Source of the DNA: Flavobacterium frigidimaris | GTDB lineage: Bacteria > Bacteroidota > Bacteroidia > Flavobacteriales > Flavobacteriaceae | Reading direction: 5' to 3' | NCBI GenBank assembly: GCA_900129595.1 | Contig: FQWG01000001.1 | Location: 372,001 to 436,000, forward strand | DNA: 64,000 nucleotides | Program-made: the position numbers and the translations under genes | Shown here: positions 1-9,498 of the stretch, one piece after another | Layout: each line of letters starts with the position of its first letter | How positions within the stretch are numbered: position 1 is the stretch's first letter | Notes under the pieces: generated by a model | The model's input: the letters and a program-made list of their open reading frames with translations, nothing else | What the model was told of the DNA's origin: nothing | The model's database searches: none

Positions 1-830
1 GCTTCTAAATTCAGCAGTTTATTGTTAAGCTCCGTTAGTTTTGAATCCTGGTCCCTTAAACTTGCAAATGATTTTTTTAAGTTCTTAAATTGGTTTTCGT
101 AGTATGTATTAGTGGTATTAAACAAATTGGCAAACTGGTCTTCTATACTTCCGGACACCACTTTATCATTGTATTTCATGGTAACAGTGATCTTTAGCTG
201 CTCTTTCTGCACGTCCATTTTTCCCGCTAAGGCATCGCCTAATCTGGTAAACAATCCTTTTTTAGATACACTGTCTACTTTTATATACGAATCAGTTTTG
301 ATACTGTCTAAAATCTTTTTGTACTGAAATTTGTTCAGTTTGAATGATTTCGGAGTGTCTTTTTTATCTCTATTAATCTGCGTTTCAATGATCGAATCAA
401 TATCTGCCTTTAAAGATTCAATTGTGTGCTGGGATCGATTCTTTTCCATCAGAATCTTCATAAACGCTTTATTGTCTTTGGTAATTGCACTAAGACTGTC
501 AATCAAACGGCTTATTTCGTTTAATGAAACATTGTATTTGTCTAATGAAGCCTGATCTTTTTGACTTTTATAAGCATTGAAGTTCTTTTGAGAATCAATA
601 AACGAATGATTTATTTTACCGGTAACTTGTGTGATTTTATTCAACGAACTCATAGAATCCAACGCTTTAGACATTTCTGATTCATTGGATGATTCATTGT
701 ACCAAATGACCACAACTATCAATTGCAACACAATAACACATGCTATTAAAGTGTAGTGAATTATTTTTCTTTGTTTGAATTTTAGCTTCAGGAAACTAAA
801 TGTATTATTCAATAAATGCTTTCTAATCAA
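1..830 (-). CDS. Membrane-anchored coiled-coil protein, N-terminal part (partial)
   Basis: The minus strand reads without a stop from a TTG at 830 to the left edge, so the C-terminus is outside the window. An in-frame TAA lies two codons upstream of the TTG, so the start must be this TTG or the neighbouring ATT; no ATG is available until well inside. About 24 basic residues are followed by one membrane segment (about residues 25-43, rich in I, L and V). A long charged helical region comes next, and toward the cut end it becomes a heptad-like coiled coil (SKLTELNNKLLNLE). The layout fits an extracytoplasmic sensor or scaffold, for example the input half of a histidine kinase, but no output domain is visible and I do not recognise the family. 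Confidence 0.55.
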   Translation of the reverse strand, partial: MIRKHLLNNTFSFLKLKFKQRKIIHYTLIACVIVLQLIVVVIWYNESSNESEMSKALDSMSSLNKITQVTGKINHSFIDSQKNFNAYKSQKDQASLDKYNVSLNEISRLIDSLSAITKDNKAFMKILMEKNRSQHTIESLKADIDSIIETQINRDKKDTPKSFKLNKFQYKKILDSIKTDSYIKVDSVSKKGLFTRLGDALAGKMDVQKEQLKITVTMKYNDKVVSGSIEDQFANLFNTTNTYYENQFKNLKKSFASLRDQDSKLTELNNKLLNLE

Positions 831-1636
831 AATTTATACTATTAAAATGATAAAAAATAATGAGTAAAGAACAAAATCAATAGCTCATTCAATTGTTTTA
901 ATTAGGTATATGAAGTAATATCATGAATGATGTACTACATTTTGAATAAATATTAATTTTTAGATTTTAATCCGTATTACGAACTAAAATATAATGCCGG
1001 TAAAAGTTATTGTAAGCTAAAAAACAAACCCGCCTTAAATAAAAACAGCAAAGTTCATCCCTTGCCAAATCAACACTCTCTACAACGACAACAAATATTT
1101 AAAAGAGACTTGGGGATTCTTTTAATTCATTAAATATGTTTAAACAAATTACATATTTTTATTTGTTTTTTGGATCTATATCTGATTTTATTTTTTTAAT
1201 TAGTTGCAAAAGTACCTTGCTTAACATTAACATTGTGTAGAACAATATAAAACCTCATGTAGAACTTGTTCTACAAATAAAACACTCTTTTTAGTACTAA
1301 AATTTTCTAAAATACAAATACAATTCAGATACAAAAATAACTAAGTTCGTTTTATAAAACAATTCAATTACCACTTGATCTGCTAATCTAACTTAAGTTG
1401 TTTGATAAATAATGATGAAAATCAAATTCAACGGAAGTAGTTTTTGGCGAAAAACAGTTCCTCAACAAATGAAACTGATACAGTAATCAGAAGAAAATTA
1501 TAAATCTTTAAATTTATGAGAAGGCTTGCGCTATTTATTAATTTTCTTTACTTTCGGTTGTATTTACGAAAGAAAATCAGGCTATAAATTTCAGCCAAAA
1601 TGCTCAAAAAAATTCTTTATTTTAATATTCTCATCA
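831..1636. other. Divergent intergenic region
   Basis: About 800 bases of AT-rich DNA lie between the leftward gene starting at 830 and the rightward acetyltransferase starting at 1637. I see no convincing coding frame apart from an unlikely N-terminal extension of the acetyltransferase from a TTG at 1526. The only striking structure is the TGTAGAAC repeat cluster at 1236-1275. Confidence 0.5.
1236..1275. promoter_or_regulatory. Possible operator: three TGTAGAAC sites, two forming a palindrome
   Basis: TGTAGAAC occurs at 1236-1243 and again at 1258-1265. The second copy is followed after two bases by its exact inverse GTTCTACA (1268-1275), giving a perfect palindrome with 8-base arms. The two direct copies are 22 bases apart, two helical turns. 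This looks like a dimeric regulator site with an accessory half-site in a divergent promoter region. No regulator can be assigned from the sequence. Confidence 0.35.
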
Positions 1637-2146
1637 ATGTCTATTCTTTACCACAGTCCAGTAATAATTATTCGCGAATTCTTACCTCAGGAGCAACAAA
1701 CCTTTTTAGATCTCTTCAAAGACGATGAAGTTACACAATACCTTCCTGTCACTTCACCGGAAAGATATGTGGAGATGTTTAGTGAATTGCTTGAAAATTA
1801 CGAAAAGAATAACCTTAGCCGCTGGGCGATATTCGACACTGTAAATAATAATTTTATAGGAATGTGTGTCGCTCGTATTTTTACCTATAATACAGCCCAA
1901 ATAGAAATTGGATATGTGCTTAGCAAGGCATACTGGGGAAAAGGTATTGCTACAGAAGTATGCAAAGCGCTAACGCACTATAGCTTTGTCAATACAAACA
2001 CGAATGAAGTGGTAGCGATAACTGATGTCAACAATAGTGGATCACAGCATGTATTGCAAAAATCAGGATTTGAACGTTTGGATAATTTGATAAGAGATGA
2101 GGAAGAGCTAGCTTATTTTAGGATCGAAAGAGCATGGCTCTTTTGA
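1637..2146 (+). CDS. GNAT-family N-acetyltransferase (RimJ/RimL-like)
   Basis: A 169-residue protein with the layout of the Acetyltransf_3 branch of the GNAT fold. The N-terminus (VIIIREFLPQEQQ) gives the first strand and helix. The acetyl-CoA pyrophosphate loop is visible as YWGKGIATE near residue 98, and the late NNSGSQHVLQKSGFE segment is typical of the last helix and strand. These enzymes transfer acetyl from acetyl-CoA to a ribosomal protein N-terminus or a small-molecule amine; the substrate here cannot be told. I chose the ATG at 1637 because the extra N-terminal residues from the TTG at 1526 are low-complexity and outside the fold. The gene stands alone and convergent with its right-hand neighbours. 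Confidence 0.85.
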   Translation: MSILYHSPVIIIREFLPQEQQTFLDLFKDDEVTQYLPVTSPERYVEMFSELLENYEKNNLSRWAIFDTVNNNFIGMCVARIFTYNTAQIEIGYVLSKAYWGKGIATEVCKALTHYSFVNTNTNEVVAITDVNNSGSQHVLQKSGFERLDNLIRDEEELAYFRIERAWLF

Positions 2147-2176
2147 CAAACGCAACATTTATAACGTCGATTTCCG

Positions 2177-2347
2177 TTAGATTGAAATCCATTCTTTCAT
2201 AAAAAAAACAATCTCTGAATTAAGGTCAACCTTTTCAATCATGTACATATCAATAAGATCATATTCGATATTTGGCAATTGTGCACTCCTAAACTTTTCA
2301 GATTCTTTTAAACTCTTTAAATGTTTTACCAGTTCAATTAACTTCAT
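2177..2347 (-). CDS. Small hypothetical protein, 56 aa
   Basis: A complete ATG-to-TAA frame with a charged, amphipathic composition. It begins MKLIELVKHLKSLKESEK and ends with MKEWISI, and it contains no signal peptide or membrane segment. Codon use resembles the neighbours and the frame fills most of the otherwise empty 2147-2440 gap. I do not recognise a family. It could be a real small protein or a chance frame. Confidence 0.35.
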   Translation of the reverse strand: MKLIELVKHLKSLKESEKFRSAQLPNIEYDLIDMYMIEKVDLNSEIVFFMKEWISI

Positions 2348-2440
2348 ATCTATTACTTATTTATAATTTATTCCATTATGACTTTGTCACACTGCAAAGA
2401 ATAAAATCCTTCCAGATTATAAGGCTATCTCCAGTCAATT

Positions 2441-5400
2441 TTACCCCTCCAGCGATCCCACGTTTCCGGTTCTCTTTAATACGCCCCAGCTCTGACTTTC
2501 TCCTTTTATGGCTCTTCTGATTGCTCTGAATAATATCACGTACATTAACTGACGATAAACAAATCTTTGCGGAATCAACCAGATCAGCTTGCTTAGTTTT
2601 TCTTTTTCGAAAATAAAAGCGATTACACTTACCAGCATATCTACTAACATAAATACAAGATAATAGATCCCAATTTTATGAAGACTGTCCGGATTGTTGT
2701 GGTTCCAGATTAAACTGACAATCAGAATTAGATCTGCCAGCGGGGCAAAAATTGGAAGCACGATCTGAAAAATTAAGACATTTGGTAATGAAACCATTCC
2801 GAGGCCTTTGTATTTTGGATTAAAACAGGCATCACGGTTTTTCCAGAATGCCTGCATAATGCCGTAACTCCAGCGGAAACGCTGTTTCATGAATTCATTC
2901 AGGGTTTCCGGTGCTTCTGTCACGGCAACGGCTTCGACACAATTAACGATTCGGTAGTTGTTCCTTAGAATCCTAATGGTCAGATCGCAATCCTCGGCAA
3001 GGGTATCTGTTGTAAAACCTCCGGCGATTTCGATAGCTTTTTTCCTGAAGGCGCCAATAGCTCCCGGTACTACCGTGATTCCGTTAATAAGATCGAAAGC
3101 CCTTCTGTCAAAATTTTGTGCGGTAGTATATTCAATACTTTGCCATTTCGCCAGCATGGTATTCTCGTTTCCCACTTTTACATTTCCGGCAACGGCACCC
3201 ACTTGTTGATTGTTTTTGAACTGCAACGTAAAACACTTCATTAATTCTGAAAGTGCATCTGTCTTTAGTTGCGTATCTGCATCGATACAGACTACAAAAT
3301 CATTTTGGGTTATTGCAATTCCGTGGTTCAGTGCTGAGGCTTTACCTCCATTTACTTTAGTGTGAACTTTTACAATATCATGATTCTTAAACGCAGTATT
3401 GACCTGACTGAATGTGGTATCTTTCGAACCATCGTCGACAAAAATAATATCAAAATTAGGATAATCTTGCCGTAATAAGTTGTGAATTGTCTTCACAGCA
3501 TTTACCTCCTCATTATAAGCAGGTACAATGATACTTACTTTTGGGTAAAGCTCTCCTGTCGTATTATAACTTAACGGATGTTTGTAATCTTTCCATTTCT
3601 TTAAAAAAGCCATAATGGCCATTAACAAAATGCGAAAGAACCCTAAGAGAATTGCAATCCAGAAAAGAGCAGTAATAAAATTACCAAACCAATATCCAAG
3701 ATCAAAAATGATATTATCAATCGTCATCAAATTTCCTTTTGCCTTAGGCATAATTTCATCTTTACTTTTGCCCAATAATTTAGAAACAGTTGTAAATTGA
3801 ATTCCTTTGTCTTTAAAGTATTTTATAATTCTTGGTAAAGCTTCTACCGTGGCCTGTCTGTTACCTCCGGCATCATGAAGCAGGATAATTCCTTTGGTCG
3901 GGTCCGCTTCATATTCTCTGATTACCCTATTATAAATACTATCCGCCACCACGCCTTTTTCCCAATCGTTAGGGTCTATGCTTTCTCCTACTGTATAATA
4001 ATTCTGGGCTTTACTTAAAGCTACAGGTCTTAATTCTGCTTCGGTTGTTGGTTCTGCATCAGCATTGTACGGCGCTCTAAAAAGTACTGTGCTCCTTCCG
4101 GTAACCGCTTCGATCAATAACCGGGTGGTTTCCATTTCCGCGGAAGCCCTTTCCTTACTTACTAATGCAATATTGGGATGTGTAAAAGTATGATTGCCAA
4201 TCTCATGTCCTTCTGTATAAATTCTTTGCAAAAGCGGAATGTTACTTTCTCCCTGAAGTCCTACTACAAAAAAAGCGGCATGAATTTTTTCACGTTTTAA
4301 AATATCTAAAATTTGCGGTGTGTAAGTAGGGTCCGGACCATCATCAAAAGTTAAAATAACTTGTTTATGTACATTCCCAAACTTACTTATGACATATTTT
4401 GTGGGTAATTCTACATATTTTTGTTCCGTGATTATCGACTCATGTGGATCTGTCTGAAGATTAATTTTTCCGGGCTGGGGATCTGTAAGCACATTTAGGA
4501 TTTCTCCTTCGCCTATATAATCGGGCGTCGAAAAACTCATATGCACTTTCTCTAATGTTTTAAAATCAAATGGGGTTTTGACAATGCTTTTATTGGTGAG
4601 GCTACGATTATAATAATGCCATAACCTACTGTCTTCACTTCCTAATCGCCATAAAGCTGTTCCTGCGGTGCCATATTCATCTGCAAACCTGATGGTATTA
4701 AAATTAGTCGCAGCATCCGTAAAATAAACCTGATGTTTGTTTGCTCTTCCGTCTGTATAATTAAAGGAATTATTATAACTGTTATCATTAAAAGTTATCG
4801 TTGCACCATATTGTTTGGCCAGGGATAATGCCTCGTCATAAGTAATTGTTACTGCTTCTTTATTTTGTTCCCAATCATAACCATAACCGGCAAAACAGAG
4901 AATAATTTTGTTCGACGGAATTTCTTTAGCCACCTGATCCAGAATTCGTTCTGTCCATTTCTGACTGCTTATGGCTCCGGGAACACTTCCGCTGTAATGT
5001 TCATCATAGGCCATCAGAAACATATAATCATTATACTTTGAGAGTGCTTTTATATTAAAATCGTCATCGTTCGCCATGATATCCTGCGTAACAAGAAATC
5101 CCATTGGATGCAGTTTTTCATAAAGTTCTTTCTGAAAAGTGATAATAGGTTCGTCGCTATTTTCTTTAAATTCCTCAAAATCAATATTAATTCCCTGAAG
5201 GTTGTATTTTTTAAGGTTTTTTACAATATCGTTAATCAGCCTTTCTCTCTTTACATTATCATGCAATATTCGATGAATCATATCGCCATCAAACTCTCCC
5301 TCGCCTTTCGACTCATTGATATTATTAATAAGAGGAACTATTTTTATTCCTGCCTTTTTCATTATTTTCAAAGCAGCCGTATCAATTTCTACGCGCAGCA

Positions 5401-5842
5401 AATCTGTTTTTGGATCCAGGAAAAACCATTCCGGAATCACCATATTGAGTTTACCAATATTCTTTTGAAGAGAGAATAAGCTTTGCGGATCCCAATCGAC
5501 ATAGAAAGCCGCACGAATCTCTGGAAAATCAATTCCCTGAGGCTGTTTTTCCAGCTTTTCCATTTTTGATTTTGCTCTCAAAAAGCTGTTAAAACCTTTG
5601 TATCTGATCAGTTCCTTAGTAGTAAGTGCTGCGGGCGTGCTTGGGTTTACCAGTTTTTGTGTCGAAGTATCATTGCCTAATATGGGTAAAGAAGGTTTTA
5701 AACCCCTTTCCAGCGTAATAATAAAAACGGGAATCAACATCAAAAGTAGAAAAATGACCAGTCTGGTTGACCATTGAAAAGTTCTCCAGCGTAATTTGGT
5801 TTCAGTCTGAAATACTTGTTTTTTATTATCCATAGTTTTCAT
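2441..5842 (-). CDS. Fused GH18-like / polysaccharide deacetylase / GT2 glycosyltransferase membrane protein
   Basis: About 1133 residues from the ATG at 5842 (an equally plausible ATG is at 5833). After a cytoplasmic N-terminus and one membrane segment comes a GH18-type barrel with the catalytic segment GINIDFEEF near residue 220. A NodB deacetylase domain follows, with TFDDGPD near 497 and HTFTHPN near 550. After another membrane segment there is a GT2 domain with FVDDGS near 800, CIDADTQ near 854, AEDCDL near 949 and the QRFRW motif of processive synthases near 987, then several C-terminal membrane helices. All three catalytic motif sets look intact. The combination joins in one chain what PgaB-type (deacetylase plus glycoside hydrolase) and PgaC-type (synthase) proteins do separately, so it probably makes and trims an N-acetylated exopolysaccharide; the sugar is inferred. 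It is divergent from the mprF-like gene at 5945. Confidence 0.9.
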   Translation of the reverse strand: MKTMDNKKQVFQTETKLRWRTFQWSTRLVIFLLLMLIPVFIITLERGLKPSLPILGNDTSTQKLVNPSTPAALTTKELIRYKGFNSFLRAKSKMEKLEKQPQGIDFPEIRAAFYVDWDPQSLFSLQKNIGKLNMVIPEWFFLDPKTDLLRVEIDTAALKIMKKAGIKIVPLINNINESKGEGEFDGDMIHRILHDNVKRERLINDIVKNLKKYNLQGINIDFEEFKENSDEPIITFQKELYEKLHPMGFLVTQDIMANDDDFNIKALSKYNDYMFLMAYDEHYSGSVPGAISSQKWTERILDQVAKEIPSNKIILCFAGYGYDWEQNKEAVTITYDEALSLAKQYGATITFNDNSYNNSFNYTDGRANKHQVYFTDAATNFNTIRFADEYGTAGTALWRLGSEDSRLWHYYNRSLTNKSIVKTPFDFKTLEKVHMSFSTPDYIGEGEILNVLTDPQPGKINLQTDPHESIITEQKYVELPTKYVISKFGNVHKQVILTFDDGPDPTYTPQILDILKREKIHAAFFVVGLQGESNIPLLQRIYTEGHEIGNHTFTHPNIALVSKERASAEMETTRLLIEAVTGRSTVLFRAPYNADAEPTTEAELRPVALSKAQNYYTVGESIDPNDWEKGVVADSIYNRVIREYEADPTKGIILLHDAGGNRQATVEALPRIIKYFKDKGIQFTTVSKLLGKSKDEIMPKAKGNLMTIDNIIFDLGYWFGNFITALFWIAILLGFFRILLMAIMAFLKKWKDYKHPLSYNTTGELYPKVSIIVPAYNEEVNAVKTIHNLLRQDYPNFDIIFVDDGSKDTTFSQVNTAFKNHDIVKVHTKVNGGKASALNHGIAITQNDFVVCIDADTQLKTDALSELMKCFTLQFKNNQQVGAVAGNVKVGNENTMLAKWQSIEYTTAQNFDRRAFDLINGITVVPGAIGAFRKKAIEIAGGFTTDTLAEDCDLTIRILRNNYRIVNCVEAVAVTEAPETLNEFMKQRFRWSYGIMQAFWKNRDACFNPKYKGLGMVSLPNVLIFQIVLPIFAPLADLILIVSLIWNHNNPDSLHKIGIYYLVFMLVDMLVSVIAFIFEKEKLSKLIWLIPQRFVYRQLMYVILFRAIRRAIKGESQSWGVLKRTGNVGSLEG

Positions 5843-5944
5843 CGCGATTGATGTATAAATATACATTAAAATTTGATTGTATTTATCTGGAAACAAATCA
5901 ATTAATATAGTATTTTTATAACAAAGTAAATAAGTGATGTTACT

Positions 5945-7846
5945 ATGAAAGAACCCAAAAACGCCAATATCAGTATAGGTTTACTCAAAAAAAGATTCAT
6001 TACATTTTTTTCTAAAAACGGCAAATTATTAGGCCAAATCGTCCTGACATTGTCTTTCTTTTTAATTGGATTTTGGTTTATTAAAGAAGAACAAAGTGAA
6101 CTCTATCAAATAAAAAACAGCATTACCGAGGCCAAACCGCAATGGGTATTCGTTGCTTTTTTAGTCACAGTTCTCTACATTTTTTTTCAAGGATTAATGT
6201 ATGTGGTTTCATTTGCCGCGATTGGTGCCAAAATCACCTGGAAAGACGCCAATACTTTATTCCTGAAACGCAATTTTATAAGTGTTTTTATTCCTACCGG
6301 CGGCATTACTTCTCTTTTTCTTTTTACTGATGCTTTACTAAAAAAAGGCACAACCAAAACAGAAATTCATTTAGCATCAGCAATTTATGGTTTTGTGGGT
6401 ATTGTTTCGGTTATCATTTTAGCAATACCGTTGTTTCTTTTTTCTTTACTAGAAGGATCAATTGGTGATACAGAATGGCTCGTTTTATGTCTTGTTATTG
6501 TCATTCTTCCGTTATTGGTTCTCCTATTTAATTCGATAATTCAAAAGGGAAAATTCTACCGGCTTCTCTTAAAAAGTTTTCCAAAAATAGAACCTTTCCT
6601 GATCGATTTGCACGAACAGAAAATAAACAGAAATGCCTTTTCTAAAATCGTATTGTGTTCCCTGTTGATCGACGCGGCCGGGATTGTACATGTGTACATT
6701 GCCATGAAAGCACTGCAGTTTGAACCGTCGCTTTTTGCTGCAACAATGGCGTATGTAATTGCTGTTATTTTCCTGATTATATCGCCATTTTTAAGAGGTT
6801 TAGGTGCTGTTGAAGTTTCTATGGGATATGTATTGATACAATACGATTTTACAAATATGGAAGCCGTGGCCATCACCCTTTTTTATCGTGTTTTCGAATT
6901 CTGGCTTCCTTTGTTTCTGGGGGTAATTTTATTTATTTCAAAAATTCAGAAACTGCTGCTTCGTGTTGTGCCTGCTTTTCTTTTGCTCACGCTGGGCATC
7001 ATCAATATTGTTTCTGTGCTTACGCCTGCAATCAATAGCCGACTCGTTATTCTTAAAAATTTCCTGCCGGTTGAAGCCATTCATACCTCAAATTATCTGG
7101 TTTTAACTGCCGGACTTTTCTTATTGGTTACGGCCGCTTTTATGCTAAAAGGCCTTCGTACAGCCTGGTGGTTTGCACTGCTGTTATCAGTTATTTCCTT
7201 GATTGGAAATTTGACCAAAGCTATTGATTTTGAAGAGTCTGCCATTGCTTTTTTGGTCATATGCGTTTTAATTGCTACCAGAAAAGAATATTATGTAAAA
7301 ACAAGTCCAAGACTTGGTATTATTGGGCTGCAAACTTCAATATTAAGTATAATGGCGGTTTTAATTTATGGCGTTTTAGGCTTTTATTTCTTTGATAAAA
7401 AACATTTTAATATCGATTTTAGTTTAGCTGAATCGGTGCGGTATACGCTTCAGAATTATTTTTTGATTGGAAGCGATAACCTGCATCCCACAGGAACTTT
7501 TGCGATGCATTTTTTGATCTCTCTTAAAATTAGCGGATTGCTTTCTTTTGGTTTTTTAATGTATACTTTGGTAAAACCTTCGATATATAAATACAACATT
7601 ACTGCCGAGGAAAAAGAAATTGCAGCGGGTTTACTTCATCAATATGGCAACTCAAGCCTGGATTATTTTAAAACCTATTTTGATAAACTGATTTTTATAT
7701 CTAAAAGTGAAAATGCTTTTATTTCTTACCGATTATCCGGAAATTTTGCTGTTGCTTTAGAGAATCCTGTTGGCGGTAATGATGCTGAAATTGAATCTTG
7801 TATCGTTGAATTTGATACCCGAAGCAAGTTTGAAAACGTATACTGA
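5945..7846 (+). CDS. MprF-like protein, membrane flippase part (frame broken at C-terminus)
   Basis: 633 residues, mostly membrane helices. It begins with the LPG-synthase transmembrane region (about residues 25-340), continues with further helices (340-540), and enters the DUF2156 acyltransferase domain at about 550 (ISKSENAFISYRL, then AVALENPVGG). In the MprF family the membrane half flips aminoacylated phosphatidylglycerol and the cytoplasmic half transfers lysine or alanine from tRNA to the lipid. The frame leaves the family pattern after CIVEFD and stops at 7846, while the rest of DUF2156 continues in another frame (7779-8525). This is consistent with a frameshift, probably with a small deletion, near 7800-7830. 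The flippase half should still fold. The usual MprF length is reached only if both frames are joined. Confidence 0.8.
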   Translation: MKEPKNANISIGLLKKRFITFFSKNGKLLGQIVLTLSFFLIGFWFIKEEQSELYQIKNSITEAKPQWVFVAFLVTVLYIFFQGLMYVVSFAAIGAKITWKDANTLFLKRNFISVFIPTGGITSLFLFTDALLKKGTTKTEIHLASAIYGFVGIVSVIILAIPLFLFSLLEGSIGDTEWLVLCLVIVILPLLVLLFNSIIQKGKFYRLLLKSFPKIEPFLIDLHEQKINRNAFSKIVLCSLLIDAAGIVHVYIAMKALQFEPSLFAATMAYVIAVIFLIISPFLRGLGAVEVSMGYVLIQYDFTNMEAVAITLFYRVFEFWLPLFLGVILFISKIQKLLLRVVPAFLLLTLGIINIVSVLTPAINSRLVILKNFLPVEAIHTSNYLVLTAGLFLLVTAAFMLKGLRTAWWFALLLSVISLIGNLTKAIDFEESAIAFLVICVLIATRKEYYVKTSPRLGIIGLQTSILSIMAVLIYGVLGFYFFDKKHFNIDFSLAESVRYTLQNYFLIGSDNLHPTGTFAMHFLISLKISGLLSFGFLMYTLVKPSIYKYNITAEEKEIAAGLLHQYGNSSLDYFKTYFDKLIFISKSENAFISYRLSGNFAVALENPVGGNDAEIESCIVEFDTRSKFENVY

Positions 7847-8525
7847 AATTGGTAAAAAATACTTTTTTCTGGGTCAGGCTGCTATTGTCGATCTTCGTGA
7901 ATTTCATCTGGAAGGTCAAAACAGAAAATCGTTGCGAAACTCTCTAAAAAAGATTACGGATCTTGGTCTGCAATCCGTTGTCAATGAGCCTCCTGTAAGA
8001 GATGGCTTATTGCAGCAAATAAAAGCCGTTAGCGATCAATGGCTACAGGAAACTTCACGAAAAGAAATGCTTTTTTCTCAGGGTATTTTTCTGTGGGATG
8101 AACTTAAAAACCAGACAATTATTACGGTAGAAAATAGTGAAGGGAAAATTTTGGCTTTCCTGAATATCATTCCGGATTACGCAAAAAATGAAAGCACCTA
8201 TGATTTGATCCGCAAAACTGATGATGCGCCAAATGGCATTATCGATTTTATGATGGTGGCGCTTTTTAATTATCTGAAATCGAAAGAAATCAATTATGTC
8301 GATCTTGGTCTGGCGCCTATGAGCGGTATCGAAAACCCGCAGACGATTCAGGAAAAATCTATGAAATATGCTTATGAAAGGGTAAAATCCTTTTCGCATT
8401 ATAAAGGACTTCGGGATTTTAAGGATAAATTTTCTCCATGCTGGCACAATCAGTACATTGTTTTTACCGATGATTATGATTTGATTCAGATTCCGCGAAT
8501 TTTAGCGAAGGTGATAAAGCCCTAG
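7779..8525 (+). pseudogene. MprF-like protein, C-terminal DUF2156 aminoacyl-transferase part
   Basis: This frame carries the remainder of the lysyl/alanyl-phosphatidylglycerol synthase domain: YFFLGQAAIVDLREF, then NRKSLRNSLKKI, SQGIFLWDEL, AFLNIIPDYAKNESTYDLIR and APNGIIDFMMVALF. All are recognisable DUF2156 segments. Family-like sequence starts at PEASLKTYTEIGKKY, about nt 7822. The residues before that (from the TTG at 7770 or the ATGs at 7779 and 7782) are the upstream gene read out of frame. The piece could be translated separately after the overlapping upstream frame, but without the first part of the GNAT-like fold it is unlikely to be active. I treat it as the broken-off end of the mprF-like gene. 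Confidence 0.7.
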
Positions 8526-8718
8526 AAAAATAGCTACAGATTAGAGGATTAAAATGATTTGAAAATTGGGTTGATTATTTTAATCTTTAAGAAATAGCCA
8601 CAAATTCACGAATTTAAAATTTTTTAGATTTAAAATTTCTCCTGAGTCGAAATGATAAAAACTCTGGCGATATACTTTGATAACAAACTTTAATGACAGG
8701 CTTTGGCGACGTACTTTA

Positions 8719-9498
8719 TTATTCTGCCGGAAGTAAATCATCCAGATCCGATGTTTTATAGAATTTAAGGTCGTTAAGCTTTATATACTTACAAATGAAC
8801 TCTAAGGTTTCGATTTTAGTCTGATAATTTTCGGTTACATTTTTAACGGGTTTGTGTCCGCATAAAAGTAAAATTTTATTGTGTTTTTTAGCATAATCCA
8901 GTAATTCCAGAACATAAGGAATACTAAAATGAATGTGACTGTTATCGATATCAAAAGCAAATACAATTTTTGAGTTATTAAAGAAACTGTCTTGTTTTTC
9001 AGGAGCCTCTCCTCCAAAAGCTCTTCCTCTTATAATTTTATAATCGTTAGATAAAGCTTTGTCGAGCGCGTCAGACCTTTCGCCGTACGGATAGGCAAAT
9101 GTCGTAACATTAAAACCTAACCTTTTCATAGAAACGATCATAGGATCTATTTCCTGTTTCATATAAGCATCGATTCCGTGTTGATTGACGAATTTTACAG
9201 CATTATAATGATGGTATCCGTGGCCGGCAATTTCATGACCTTCTTTTTGCAATTCGAGAAGTTTTTTTATATGTGGAGCTCCAATAGAGTCTATTCTGCA
9301 AACATTAAAAGTAGCTTTCCATCCGTATTTTTTCAAAGCCTGATCGGCCTCGTACCATTCGTCTACATAAGCATCATCAAAAGATAAAATTACTCCTGCT
9401 GCATAGGGTTTAGGCTCGGCTTTTTGTTTTTTAGTTTCGCAGGAAATAAAAGTGAACAACATTAAAAACAGTATTGTTTTAATAAAAACTACCTTCAT
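8719..9498 (-). CDS. Polysaccharide deacetylase family lipoprotein
   Basis: 259 residues. The N-terminus is a lipoprotein signal with lipobox LFTFISC, so the mature protein starts at Cys20 and is membrane-anchored. The NodB fold follows: VILSFDDAYVD (metal-binding Asp pair), GHEIAGHGYHH (zinc-binding His motif), FAYPYGERSDAL and LLLCGHKP. Enzymes of this fold remove acetyl groups from GlcNAc- or xylan-like polymers; the substrate is not evident. It is the second deacetylase in this stretch, which suggests cell-envelope polysaccharide tailoring, although it is transcribed alone and opposite to the bestrophin gene. Confidence 0.85.
   Translation of the reverse strand: MKVVFIKTILFLMLFTFISCETKKQKAEPKPYAAGVILSFDDAYVDEWYEADQALKKYGWKATFNVCRIDSIGAPHIKKLLELQKEGHEIAGHGYHHYNAVKFVNQHGIDAYMKQEIDPMIVSMKRLGFNVTTFAYPYGERSDALDKALSNDYKIIRGRAFGGEAPEKQDSFFNNSKIVFAFDIDNSHIHFSIPYVLELLDYAKKHNKILLLCGHKPVKNVTENYQTKIETLEFICKYIKLNDLKFYKTSDLDDLLPAE

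Noticed and set aside
1526..1636. N-terminal extension of the acetyltransferase from a TTG
   Set aside because: The extra residues are low-complexity and lie before the start of the GNAT fold; the ATG at 1637 fits the family.
5108..5479. 123-codon open frame on the plus strand
   Set aside because: It lies wholly inside the GH18 domain on the other strand and has no recognisable family features.
7800..7850. Programmed frameshifting in the mprF-like gene
   Set aside because: No slippery heptamer is visible near the junction, and residues appear to be missing, which fits a deletion better.
8055..8447. 130-codon open frame on the minus strand
   Set aside because: It is antisense to recognisable DUF2156 sequence.
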